DNA of 64,000 nucleotides, from NCBI GenBank assembly GCA_006176705.1, contig QRFJ01000294.1, forward strand, positions 1,240,001 through 1,304,000, written 5' to 3'. The stretch's first letter is position 1. The number at the start of each line of letters is the position of its first letter. Made by a program: the position numbers and the translations under genes. Shown here in pieces: positions 1 through 11,389 of the stretch. The stretch comes from Cocos nucifera (lineage: Eukaryota > Streptophyta > Magnoliopsida > Arecales > Arecaceae). The notes beneath the pieces were generated by a model, which was given only the letters and a program-made list of their open reading frames with translations, was not told the origin of the DNA and searched no databases.

Positions 1-240
1 TATCGGTATATATAAAATATGCATCATATACCATCGAATATCCATCTTTTTCAAAACTAAAATATATACCATATATATATTATTAAGTAAAACTCTTTTT
101 ACTTAATTATGATTTCATATCTTATCATTCCTGTCTTATTAACATGATCCGATTCAATCAATAGTTGTTTTTAGGATTTTGGACTAATCATGGTCACACT
201 CTAGTCCATGACTGGCAAACTCAAGTATCACAACATATCC

Positions 241-425
241 ATGGTGGGACTATTCTTAGTACCACATTTCTATCAATTGCGGGGCTATTTTTAGTGCTAT
301 ACTATCTATGACGGGTTATCCTTAGTACCATATTCCTATCTATGATGGAGCTATTCTTAGTGCCATGTTCCTACCCATGATGGGCTATTCTCAGTATCAC
401 GTTCCTGCCCATGATGAGACTATTC
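241..425. repeat. 34-bp minisatellite inside the LTR
   Basis: About five to six diverged copies of a unit resembling atgatggggctattcttag plus a variable tail. Unit starts are seen near 241, 276, 308, 342, 377 and 411, giving a period of 34-35 bp. It lies inside the retrotransposon LTR and is absent from the second LTR copy. Confidence 0.7.
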
Positions 426-959
426 GTAATTTAACATGACCAATCCAAATACTCCTTTCTTGATCATCAATTTATTAAATCTAAATTATACTAGAAAAAA
501 TATTGTATCATATTATATTCTTTTCAAAATTTTCAATAGCCGGTATCATAACCCAAATCATCCGAAAAATCTTTAATATTTGATATAAACATATGATGCA
601 AAAAATATAAATAATCAATACCGGCAATCATAAAATAAATATCAGCCATGAAAAACTAAAATTATGCAATGCCAAAATAAATATATACACCGATATTCGT
701 ATCCAAGAATTCTTATCTCTACTGATGATTGCCCAAAGACAGTAATCGATGAACTCCTTGATCTTGAACTTGGAAACAAGATGTTCCACTCGTCACCTTC
801 TTGAGTGGATAATTGTATCATTACATTCTTAAGATCTACATAAAAATTATAGATGATCATGGATAATAAAAAATTATAGAAGATGGACAAAATACTATTA
901 GTCCCGAACCCCTCTTAGGGTTATCAATTGAACTAGGTTGCCTAACTAAGTACCTACAC

Positions 960-1180
960 CCTCCACTAGTCCATAAGATTCCTCGAGAGAAAAATTCATG
1001 TAGAGAGAAAAAATTATGGAGAGAGAAATTAGAGAGAGAAACTTATAAAGAGAAAGTAAAGAGAGAAGGTAGAAAGAGGAGAGAGGAAAGAGAGAAAAAT
1101 TCTTGCTTTTTTCTTTTTTTTTCTCTCTTCTTATTCTTTTTTTTTCACCTCTCTCTTTTTTTTCTCGTTTTCTTCTTTTT
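960..1180. repeat. GA-rich then CT-rich low-complexity tract
   Basis: Positions about 985-1100 are dominated by gagaga/aaagag runs, and about 1100-1180 by t/c runs (ttttttctctc). It lies within the partial LTR. No gene is supported here. Confidence 0.7.
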
Positions 1181-1810
1181 TCTTCTTCGTGGAAATAGGG
1201 GAAGGGAAAAAGTATAGGGCAAATTTAAACCACACTAACGGCAGTGACCCCAACTGGCGGCAACCTCTTGGCTGGCGATAGTGGCTCTAGTCTATAGCAG
1301 TCCGAGCAGAACCACGTCTAGTGATAGCGATCGGCTTGGTGGAGGGAAAGAAAAAGAAGAAGGTTAAAAAAAGAAAGGAGAATTTTGGTTTCATGGATTC
1401 CGATAATTATCCTACTAATTCTACTAGAAATCAAGTCTTAGAACTAGAGAAGATAGAAGAAGAAGGATTGGAGATCGTTATCTTGACTCCAGTGAGATCT
1501 TGCAACCGAATCCGATAGTAGAATCCCCATGAAATCCTCATGGCAACAGCTTGAAATTAAAGGTGGAAATTGATGCAATTTGAATTGAGATGCTAGATAG
1601 ACAGCGAAGACAAATATTTATAACCAAATCTAGGGTTAATCAAGTCAAAAAATGAAATCTTATTTCCCTCCTTCCATCAGAATTGGGGAGTAAGTCGGAC
1701 TCCTTCTAGGAGTCTGATTCTTCTTTTTTTTCTTTCTTTTTTTTTTTATGGTTTGAGATTCGTGCAGGGGAGAGTTGGGCTTAACGTATATTCTAGGGTA
1801 GGTCATTACA

Positions 1811-2276
1811 TTATCCCTCTTTTAAAAATAATTTTATCCTCAAAATTAGCAACCACAAAGTACTATTTTAAAGATACATAATTCTTATCTTATCCACATT
1901 TTCCTAAATAATCTTAGAAAAGAAATTCAAGTCCATTATCATAACATCTTCACTTAAACCATGCTATGCTTTCATTGTGCACTCTTATTTAACCTACCAA
2001 ATTTCTCATATTTGCTAAATAATTTTTGAACCAATAAAATTATAAATTGTCAAACCCTCAAATTATAATCTAGAATAAAAATTATCCATTGAAAGTCAAA
2101 TCCTAAGAATCACCTCTGTCACAATTCCTAGTAATCATAACCTTAAGTTTTGATATTACTTATGTCATGCCCTGGTTGCTTATGTCATAGTCCCAAGTGA
2201 CCATAATCTAAGCATAAATACTACTTAAGTCACAATTTCTAGTGATCATAATCTAAAATTTGATACCACTCTATCA
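1811..2276 (-). mobile_element. Residual internal region of the deleted LTR element (PBS and PPT only)
   Basis: Only about 460 bp separate the two LTR copies. At 2261-2268 the forward tgatacca is the complement of TGGTATCA, the start of the usual initiator-tRNA-Met primer-binding site, and it lies next to the LTR at 2277. At the other end a purine-rich tract abuts the LTR at 1810. No gag or pol sequence is readable, so the coding interior has been lost. Confidence 0.5.
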
Positions 2277-3283
2277 TGCCTTGAACTCAGGACTTAGAAT
2301 GAGCACATGATGGCCGAACACTCCCAAGTACAAGCCCTAAAAAATATGCAAAGCCTTAAAATTCGTAATAATCTCAAACTTCCATGAATACTATTGATCT
2401 CAATTTATAACAAATATTCTATATTAATAAATATCAAATCTTATATAATTTAAATAAAACTCAATCGTCCAACTATTATTAATGATACTCTATCTAATCA
2501 ATACTTTTAAATCGAGATTCTAACCTTAGCCAAGTATAAGCATCCTATAATGCTGAAAAAGAAAAGAAGAGTATTATGAGCCATACAGTCTAGTAAGAAT
2601 ATCCCCATACACTTAGATTAATATAAGAGTATAATTTGAAAATAATAGATAAATATTATCAAAGAGAGAATATAAATTATAAAATCTCATATCAAGTATC
2701 CAATATAACTCAATATTGATATATATAAAATTATATATCATATACCAGCTAATATCTATCTTTTTCAAAACCGATATACCACATATATATCATTAAGTAA
2801 AATTCTTTTTACTTAATTATGATTTTATATATTATCATCTATATCTCATTAACATGATTTGGTCCGATCAACAGTTATATTTAGGATTTTGGACTAATCA
2901 CGGTCACGCTTTAGCCCGTAACAGGCAAACTCAAGTCTTAGAACTAGAGAAGATAGGAGAATGGTTGGAGATTGTTACCTCGACTTCGGCAAGATCTTGT
3001 AGTTGAATCCAATAGTGGAATCCCTACGAAATCCTTATGGCAATAGCCTAAAATCAAGGGCTCTAAGGGTGGAATTAATTGATGGAACTCGAATTGGGAT
3101 GCTAGATAAGAGACGAAAACTGATTTTTATAGCCAAATCCGGGTTTAATTGAGTCAAAAACAAAGTCCTATTTCCCTTGTTCCACCAAAATCGGGGACGA
3201 AGCCACTTCCTTTTTTTTTTTTTTTTTTGCTTGCTCTGAGACTCGTACGGAGGAGAGTTTGGGCTCGAGGAGTATTCATTACG
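2277..3283 (-). repeat. 5' LTR, internally deleted copy
   Basis: Direct-repeat partner of 1-1810. 2720-2935 matches 1-225 and 2930-3283 matches about 1430-1810, with a jump at the shared words actcaagt/aatcaagtctta. A deletion at short microhomology is the simplest reading. On the minus strand the LTR ends next to the TGGTATCA primer site at 2261-2268. Poly-T at 3211-3228 is a later low-complexity tract. Confidence 0.55.
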
Positions 3284-4330
3284 TTTAATGCTAGAAATGT
3301 TGTATGCTGTATGATAGGAATAAAGTCCAACAATTATTTGTAGTAACCATCATTCAATTGATGGTGGACTTTTTAGAAGAATTACATGATTCCATTAGCC
3401 AAGGATGGATTTTAGCATAATAATAAGGTCCTTCTATTCTGTTGTATTTGGATGTCATAGGTTAAAAATATAGGAACAACTTTTTCGGATGTACCCTATG
3501 GTGTAGGAGCCTTATACATTTGGACTCTTCTATTTATGTCGTTCCAATACCTCCTGGACTAGTTTTCTGCCACCCCAAGGCCTCATCTATAATTTTCCTT
3601 TGTTTCTCCATTTGTGATTTCTATACCCACCCAAAGAAGCTAGAAACTTGTTTATGTTCGAGATACTGGAAGAATTATAAAAATCATGATCCATATAATC
3701 TCGATTCAATCAACTTTCAGCGTCATGGCACTCTCAAAAAAAGTCATGTACTCGCAGCACATTATTTATTTTAGGATTTATATCAAAATAAAATACTGAC
3801 AAAATGATAAAAGAAATAGCAACAAATGCCATTGCACTGCATGTTACGATATTAATTTGGCAATTGAAAGTAGATATGAATGACAACTTGGATTCTAATA
3901 TGATCAGCATGCATAAATCTAATATGATTGATTCATCTAGCAGCAGTGGAACCTCATGGTGGTGTTCAGTAACGTCAGCAGCATCTATAGAAGAAGAAAA
4001 AAAAATCCCACTTCCCCTTTCCACTTGATATTACTTCTTTTATCCCTCTCATGCTTCCCCTTTTTCTTTCCTCATTAATTCATTTTTGAAAAAATAAAAA
4101 AAGTTTGCAGCATGCAACGACTGCTATTACCACCATTTCTGCTGCTACTGTTACTAGTAAGACGACGATACTGACGACGATCGTAAGTGGCAAAGAAAGA
4201 TGGATACCGCTTCTTATACTTCTACATCACATCCTTAGGTTATCCTGACCTTTCAGCTTTTGTCAAGGGGGAAGAAACTAATTGGATCTACAGCCGACCA
4301 ATCAAGCGTACAATTTTTAAAACTAATATG
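3284..4330. other. Unassigned intergenic DNA
   Basis: AT-rich single-copy-looking sequence. Short ORFs at 3520-3774 and 3734-4028 (both strands) overlap each other, have no recognisable domain and look like chance. I see no gene, RNA or clear repeat. Confidence 0.5.
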
Positions 4331-6235
4331 ATAAGACCGCATCTAAATTGATGTCCTAGAAATCATATATGACCTAAAATAAATATAAATTTAAATATTT
4401 TTAAAATAACTAAATAAATACCAAACTTGTCAACGGAGTCCATTCATCAAAATACATGGTCGACTTGTTCAATTATAATTATTCAAATGTTCAATGGTAT
4501 CTGAAAATTGAAGTAACTAAAGCATCGAAGTTTTCAATACTCGAATTTCCTGCCCAACCCATCCAAACTAAGCATTCTATATCTCTAAAAAAAAGTAATA
4601 TAGGGATATGAACTTTTCCAGCTCAGTAGGAATCACTATACATCTATTCCAATAATAATAAATAATAAAGCATGAACTCTTACATCAAATATACATAAAT
4701 ATATGTATTGTCAAAAGAGGTATGGTGAACAAGTTAAACTTTTTATTCACTACTAGTTTTATATCTTGTCATATATTTCTCTTATCATAATTCTATATTT
4801 CTTAATATATATTTTTTTTCAGTTTTGGGCTAACCAAGATTATGCTTTAATATCTATCGAATCAAATTTTCATGATCTTTATTGGATTAAATTCTCATAA
4901 TCTTTCTCAGATCAAATTCTCATGATCTTTCATGGATCAAATTTTTTCATGCATAAGCCCATGAAGGCTGTCCTAGGTATAAGTTGCTGACCGGCTATTC
5001 CACATGATGAAGCTAGTCCAAATCACTTTTTATTCATTTGATTATCGGTAATTTATTCTATCATATGTAATTCCTTTTTGAAATTTCAAAATAATTTTAA
5101 GTTACATGCTACGTAACATATCTTCAACACAAATATTTACATACAATCACCATATGTGATAATTATATTGTAATTCACATAAGCCACATTATCTTAAGTA
5201 AACCAAGATTCACGATGCAACTCCAACAATATAAATAAATAAATATTTATACCAGTGATCTAGTATGGAGATTCTTACCTCAATTAGTGACAATTGGACT
5301 CACTAGATTATATGGATGTTAAAATCCTATTCGATATTTTCTTATCCGATGGTTTGCCCTCTTTTATATATATATATATTCAAATTAATATTTTTAAATA
5401 AAATAAGTCAAATTAAACTACTTTGAACCCTCTATCGAGATTCATCAGGGTCAACACCCCATTCCCAATTTTTTTTTTTTTTTGAATTTTTGATAATCCA
5501 TCTGGAGAGAGAAAATAAATTAATTGGCTAACTAATAAAAAAATAATTAATTAAAATAAACTAATTAAAAAAAGAGAGAAAAGAACCCTCTCTTCTCCTC
5601 TTCTTCTCTTCACAATAGGGGGTTTGCTCCCTGTTCTCCCTCTCTCATGCATGGCCATGGAAGATCGAGGCCCGCCATCCATGGTGACCCATGGTGGTGG
5701 CGAACCCACAGCCACGGCAACGGCTCCAATGAAGACCGTTGCTAACGGCATGTTGGGGAAAAACAACAAAAATAGGGATGGCCCTATCTGAGATAAATCC
5801 GATGGTTAGTCGGCTGCAATCGAGCACCGGCGACGAGGAATTGACCAAAAGAAAGAAGGAAAAGAAGGAGAAAGGAGCTTACCTCTCTTGGACGGCCAAA
5901 GAAGGATTCCAGCAACCCTTTTTCCAATGGCAAATCCATTGAAAACATTCAGAACTCCCGAACAATCTATGGCTATTTTCTAAGGATTTAATGTTGATTC
6001 TAAGGAAAGGGAATTCATCTATTTATATGAATTAGAGTCCCCAAACAACCAATTTTGGTAGCCTTTTCTCTCGATCTCGATGGAATCGGGAAGAAGAAGA
6101 CTCCTACCCAAAGTTTTTTTCCTCCTCTCCCTCCACTTGCCATGCACGTGATTTAGTCAGGCTTTGTGCTTATTTGATTTGGGTCGGGTCCAAGAGGCCA
6201 AACCGGCTGGGCTTTGGTTGGATTATTATAATATA
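4330..6235 (-). repeat. Possible solo LTR or LTR debris
   Basis: The segment resembles the LTR at the left edge in layout: a 'gggctaaccaagattatgctttaat' type stretch near 4825, poly-T/GA-rich flanks, and a 'pattern of pyrimidine-rich strand then plain leader' around 5460-5640. A degenerate 28-bp tandem (about four units built on atcaaattctcatgatcttt, 4858-4940) is inside it. No second copy is present in the window, so termini and orientation are guesses. ORFs at 5551-5942 are short, overlapping and unrecognised. Confidence 0.3.
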
Positions 6236-7794
6236 TCAAATAGATAGATGGGAGAGCTAGAATGGTCATAATTATTATGCTTTCTTCTCGAAATCTAAAT
6301 ATTATATTATATAGAAAAATTTGTGGGCAATGAAAAGTGCAAACACAATCTTAGGAGGGAATTTTTTCGTAATATTCCAATTAAGAAAAAGTTATCTACT
6401 CCATCCAACTAGTTCTAGGTTCTAAGTGCCGGGCAACCCATATAGAAAAAGAAAAGATTTTTCTTATTTTAGTTCACTCTCTCCAAAATTCATCAAAATG
6501 CTCTCAAACACAAGAAAAAAACAACCACATATAGTGGATCCAACTTTCCTTTTTGATGTCCTACTAATTTTTGTTTGTCTTCCTTAATTATTCATTTTGT
6601 AGCTGCATCATCCTTTTTCGAGAGCGGGCCTTTCGGATCAAGAAATTATTATATATATGGACCAAGTTGAGTGGACTCGTCTCAATCCGGAGGCATATGT
6701 CCGGTAGATAACAGAAAGTCTTGAATTGTTTGATGTGGCAAATGACTATTGGATCGATCCACTAGATCCTATCTATCTCATGATTAGACTTTGGGGCCTC
6801 ACTCTAGAAAAATTACCGGTTGAACCAGGTCTCATTTTTGAACCAGTTCAATCAATCATGCTTGATATATCACGGACGCAGTGGAGGATAAGAAAGGGAT
6901 GGAATGGATTTTAGACTGGATGGGAAGGGAAAAAATTGCGTTTGAGATTCGGGGGAAAAAAAAAATCTTGGTTGATCTGGAATTGATCCAGTCATAACGA
7001 TTAAAAAAATCACGGATGGAAATCAGTCATTTTCTTTTCACCGATGAAAATCAAATCAATTGCGATTTTTCGTTTGGGGACGAGAGAGGAGATGGAAGAG
7101 TTTTCCGTGCTATTGGCGAGCAGGACGATAGGAGAAAAAGAAAAGAAAGAGACGATGGAACGTGTGGTCAAAACCGAAGGAAGAGGATCGGATCTAGTCT
7201 TCTGATGACTGGATCGGGTGGAGAGGGGAGCCATGGTGACTTGAATGGATGGGATCACTAGCGAGTGCCAGCAGAAGGTAGGAATATGGTGAAGTAGACG
7301 GGATCCATAAAAAATCAAACAATAGAATGTGGAGAGGGAAGCTCGGGAGGACGTAGATAATACGACACAAATCTGGCGTGGGAGCCAGAGACTGGTAGGG
7401 GCTCGGGAGGACATGGATGGTGGTGCATGGAGCGACCCAATTGCTGGTGGCAATTGCGGGGGCTTGAGTAGACCTCAAAGAAGGCCGGGTGGAGATGTTG
7501 TTCAGAGGAGATGGGAGAGGAGCAAGTGGAGAGAAAAGAAAGAGAGGTGTCATCTCTCTCGACGGAAGTGGCATTCAAATAGAGAGAAAGGGTTACAATA
7601 AACAGAATGTCACGATTGATCTATTTGCATCAGTAAGAAGAAAACAGGCCCTCAGCCAAAATTGATTCCATTTTTCCCCCTCCCCATTCGAAAACCAATA
7701 TTTTTTCCTTGATTTGGCATCACCCTTGACGAAGAAAAATTATTGGTTGAACCAGTCCACCAGTCGATTTTTAGACTAGTTCAACCAAGGTCAA
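6236..7794. other. Unassigned DNA with a short direct repeat
   Basis: A roughly 50-bp segment containing ggttgaaccag and a following 'gttcaa' inverted partner occurs at 6806-6860 and again at 7733-7790. The GC-richer stretch between (7010-7600) has overlapping ORFs on both strands with no recognisable domain. This could be the two ends of a small unknown element or LTR debris. I cannot support a gene. Confidence 0.35.
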
Positions 7795-8572
7795 CATGTC
7801 GCATGCTAACAACTTCTATGATGATGACCATCGCATAGATAAAAATCAGAATGATGATGACACAACAAAGATGTCTACACATTGAGTTGTTAAGCAGTTG
7901 TAGAATAGAAGAAAAAAATATATCTTTTATTTATCTTAATGAGAGTACGATCTTCTCAAACACAATCTTGATTTGCTGTATATAGGAAAGAATATTTGTG
8001 ATAATTTGATTAGCATATTGTTAAATCTTGATGGATAGAATAAAGATAATTTAAAGACATATTTAGATTTGAAAAATATGGGCATAAGATAAGAGTTCAT
8101 TCCAAAGAGCTTGTTAATGATAAAATTTATATGTCTCCTGCATGTTATACAATATTGATTAGAGAAAAAAAAAATTTCTGACATTTTTAAAGAATATCAA
8201 GATTTTTGATGTCCATACATCAAATATTTTAAGATGTGTAAATTTCAAAGAGCTGAAACTTTTAAATTTTAGAAGTCATGATGGTCATATTTTAATGCAA
8301 GACATTTTTTCACTAGCTTTAAGATTATCAATGCTAAAATAAGTAGTTGTTGTTATTGCTCACTTGTCGTCATTTTTTAAATTATTATGTTCCAAAGTCC
8401 TTGATGAAGAGTGCTTATCAATTAGAGTCTGGTGTTATACTTATACTTTGTCATATGGAGAAGATCTTTCTCCTAGATTTTTTATTATCATAGTTCATCT
8501 ACTTGTTCACTTAGCTATAGAAGTAAAATTTGATGGACCAGTATACTATAGATGGATGTATCCTATTGAAAG
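7795..8572 (+). pseudogene. CACTA (En/Spm) TNP2-type transposase pseudogene, 5' part: TNP2 end plus DUF4218 start
   Basis: Translation of the + strand gives a decayed TNP2 transposase. It reads HNLDLLYIGKNICDN near 7960, then a 'NLDG..KDNLK..LDLKNMGIR' block, then 'CVNFKELKLLNFRSHDGHIL' near 8240-8300, and ends with FKLLCSKVLDEE and GPVYYRWMYPIER (8375-8572). These match, in order, the C-terminal part of TNP2 and the DUF4218 domain of plant CACTA transposases, as I know those families. Several in-frame stops show it is dead. The coding part stops at AG|GTAATA (8571-8578), a canonical splice donor, and the reading frame resumes at 13896. The 5' end of the gene and the left terminus of the element are not seen. 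Confidence 0.85.
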
Positions 8573-8582
8573 GTAATATTGC

Positions 8583-8585
8583 TAT
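8583..8585. repeat. Target-site duplication TAT (left copy)
   Basis: TAT immediately precedes CACTACTAC and recurs immediately after GTAGTAGTG at 13808-13810. Three-base duplications are the rule for CACTA transposons. Confidence 0.85.
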
Positions 8586-8593
8586 CACTACTA

Positions 8594-9060
8594 CAAAAAA
8601 GGGCTATGGTAGTGGTTCACAACTGCTGCCATAGGCTACAACAGCGGTTAGCTAATCGCTGTTACTGTGGCCATTACCATAGATCTATGACGGTGATTTT
8701 TACAATGATTATGAAAACCGCTATCATAGGCAACCTATGGCAGCAGTTCTATCAACCGCTGCCATAGATCGACTATGGCAGTGGTTTCATAACCGCTGCC
8801 ATAGGATGCCTATGGCAACGGTTAGTTAACCACCGTCAAAACATCTATAGCAGCGGTTCACCAATCACTGCCATAAGATCTACGGCAATGGTTTGCAAAC
8901 TACTGCCAGAGCCTAGTCTATAGCAACGGTTACGTAACTGTTGCCATAGGTCTAATACAGTAGTTGTAACCGCTACTATAATCCAGTTGGCACATAACCT
9001 ATGGCAGCATTTGGCACACATATGGTAGCGATTTTATAACCACTACCATAGCTTTTAAAT
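8594..9060. repeat. Left subterminal repeat array of the nested CACTA
   Basis: Dense alternation of ctatggcagcggtt-like words and their reverse complements (aaccgctgccatag). Copies vary by a few bases. These are probable transposase-binding repeats by analogy with En/Spm. Confidence 0.85.
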
Positions 9061-9239
9061 AATAAAAAAATATAATTTTTTTAATATTTATATTTTTAAC
9101 ATGATAAATGTAGTTCAATATATAACATAAGAAAATATTATAAACATAAGAATATTTCTAAAATACTTAAATTTTATTACTAAATAAAATTTATTATAAT
9201 ATCTTTCAAAAAAAATGTATCAAAAGTCTCCTAAATTTA

Positions 9240-9705
9240 CATCTAAGTCATCCGTCACCGGGAGGAGATAGAACATGAGCTGGAGGAGCTAGAGCTGAAA
9301 AGTCGGCCAACATGTCCTCAAGGCTCATGAGTTAGCTCCAAAACATGTGATGAGCCTCATCAGCATAGCGGTCATGATGCCCTGTAGCTAAGCAGCCTGC
9401 TCCCTAACCTGAGTTGCCTACACCAACACCTATAATGAAAATATATTATGCAAATATATAAGTGTACAATAACTATACAAATAAATAAATAATTGACACT
9501 CATTGATCATGGGATCATAGAACGTGGATGCCAGTGGAGACTCATCGGTAGGTGGAGCATGTGCCAGAAATGTGATTGACAGTGGAGGCTCAGATGCCAA
9601 TGGAAGAGTTGATGTCGGTGGTCCCTGGACAGCTAATGTTGAGGTGGATGGATATGCTCCACCTACGACTCAGATGCAGAGCTCCGTGTAGATCAAAATG
9701 CTTGG
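9240..9705 (-). pseudogene. Degraded C-terminal exons of a CACTA accessory ORF
   Basis: The minus strand reads a proline/serine-rich run (for example AVQGPPTSTLPLASEPPLS) from about 9700 to 9480, a likely intron, then HHDRYADEAHHMF and DFSAPAPPAHVLSPPGDG at 9420-9245. Such Pro-rich, His/Met-containing tails resemble the ends of second ORFs (Transposase_24-like) in plant CACTA elements. This is inference from composition and context; stops interrupt it and no catalytic domain is present. Confidence 0.4.
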
Positions 9706-10280
9706 TATGCAGTGCAACTCTGCTTGGGGGGGAGAAAATCCTTCACATATATTATAATTTCTTAGATATCTATGATGAGCTCAATCTGTCCATGTAGACA
9801 TATCAAAAAGAATAATCATCTTGATTAACCAAAATAAACTTATACAAATTTTAACATTGATTTTCAATGCAATGCTGCTTGTTTCCTCTACTAGATACGT
9901 TCTTTGGTAAGCAGCATTGCCAATAATGTTGCTTACCAAAGCATATATCTCATAGGAGAAACAAGTAGCATTGCATTGAAAATCAATATTAAGGTTTGTA
10001 AAAGTTTATTTTAGTTAATCTAGATAATTATATATAGACAGGTTGAGCTCATCATAGACATCTAAGAAATTGCAGTAATATTGCTTACCAAAGTATATAT
10101 CTAGTAGGAGAAATAAGTAGCATTGCATTGAAAATCAATATTAAGATTTGTAAAAATTTAATTTGGTTAATCTAGATAATTATTCTTTCTGACACGTCTA
10201 TATGGACAGGTTGAGCTCGTCGTAAACATCCGAGAAATTGCAATATATGATGCAGAGGATTCCCTCCCCTCCCATTGGAG
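9703..10280. repeat. Three-arm repeat: inverted plus direct copies
   Basis: Arm A (about 9703-9925) reads forward; arm B (about 9926-10085) is its reverse complement; arm C (about 10081-10280) is a direct copy of B that extends to the outer part of A. Shared markers are tttcaatgcaatgctgcttgttt (A) against caagtagcattgcattgaaa (B and C) and the ggttgagctc/gagctcaa words. A and C together form a large imperfect hairpin with B in the loop region. Confidence 0.8.
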
Positions 10281-10719
10281 TTGCACCGCATATCAGATAT
10301 TTCGGTCTACATAAGATGGCATTTCGGTACCATCATGATCTGTAACATTAATGAACATTAACCAATATAATATGTTGAACAATAATATTAGTAGAGCATC
10401 AATAAATAGACTCTAATATTTATACCAGAATGTTGAAGTCATCATCTATTGGCATCTACAATATGGATATCACTACTGCTCCTGACAAACTGTCCAAATT
10501 AGACAATCAATTGATCATTGTATATAATTCTTCCACCATACAAAAATATATAAATGTACGGATCTCAGAGATTATATACACTAATCAATTGATGGGTCTA
10601 TCGTTATGCAATGCAATAAACAAAAGCAACAAGACATAAATTTTATAACATAAATTACATCCATAAATAATTAAGGATGAGCAATAAATAATTTCACTTT
10701 CTATTAGCGACCAGCTGGG

Positions 10720-11175
10720 GTGAGGGTTCTCTTAGTGGTTGACATAGCTCACAACCGCCGACACGGTCCAGAATCCATCGATGGAAATTTTTTTATTGAC
10801 CGGCATGCCCCAAAGACTGTCCACGATCGTCGACACGACATGGCCCAAGGCTGCTAGCACGGCTCAAGGCCGTCCACGACCGTCGACACCGCATGGCCTA
10901 AGACTGCCAGCACGGCACGGCCCAGAATCCATCGGCAGTAATTTTTTTATCGACTAACATGGCACGGCTCAAGGGCTATCCATGATCGTGGGCATGGCCC
11001 AGATTTTCTTATCGACCGGCACGATCCAAAGGTGGTCCATGATCGCCGACATGGCATGATCCAACGCTGCTAGCATGGCCTAGGGCCATCCATGACTGCC
11101 GACACGACACGGCCTAACCCAGAATCCATCAACACGGTCCAGAATCAATCAGTAAGAGTTCTCTTATCCACCGAC
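10720..11175. repeat. GC-rich diverged tandem array
   Basis: A recurring word set (ccagaatccatcg, tttttttatcgaccggcatg, gccgtccacgaccgtcgacac, ggcatggcccaaggctgc) repeats several times in diverged form with a period near 100-120 bp. No open frame of note. It lies inside the nested CACTA. Confidence 0.6.
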
Positions 11176-11389
11176 ACGAACCCACAACCAATGAATAATT
11201 ATAATATTTATAATAAAAATTATCAATATTATTATAAATATAATAAATGATTAATAAATAATACTATAATTTTTTTAAAAAAATGATACCTGCGGCTACG
11301 TAGAGGGGATCGCATAGAGAGCTCTGAGGATCGCCGATGGCAATGCTATAGAAAAACAACGGTGCTAGAGGTGGCCTGCAAAATGAGAA

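Larger units (their letters stand above)
1..1810 (-). repeat. 3' LTR (partial) of a deleted Ty3-gypsy-like element
   Basis: On the minus strand this LTR would begin TGTAATGACC (forward ggtcattaca at 1801-1810), directly preceded by a purine-rich tract (forward ttatccctctttt, 1811-1823) that fits a polypurine tract. Positions 1-225 and about 1430-1810 reappear at about 2720-2935 and 2930-3283, which shows this is one of a pair of direct repeats. The element runs off the left edge of the window. The middle (225-1430) is missing from the other copy. No coding sequence is visible; the short ORFs here are on low-complexity GA/CT-rich sequence. The gypsy assignment rests on the PPT/LTR junction style and is moderate. 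Confidence 0.55.

Noticed and set aside
7010..7601. Overlapping ORFs of 80-147 aa on both strands
   Set aside because: Mutually overlapping, low-complexity Ser/Pro or Arg/Gly, no recognisable domain or splice context.
9060..9230. Possible CRISPR-like or satellite array near the subterminal repeats
   Set aside because: Plant nuclear context; repeats are palindromic CACTA subterminal motifs without regular spacers.
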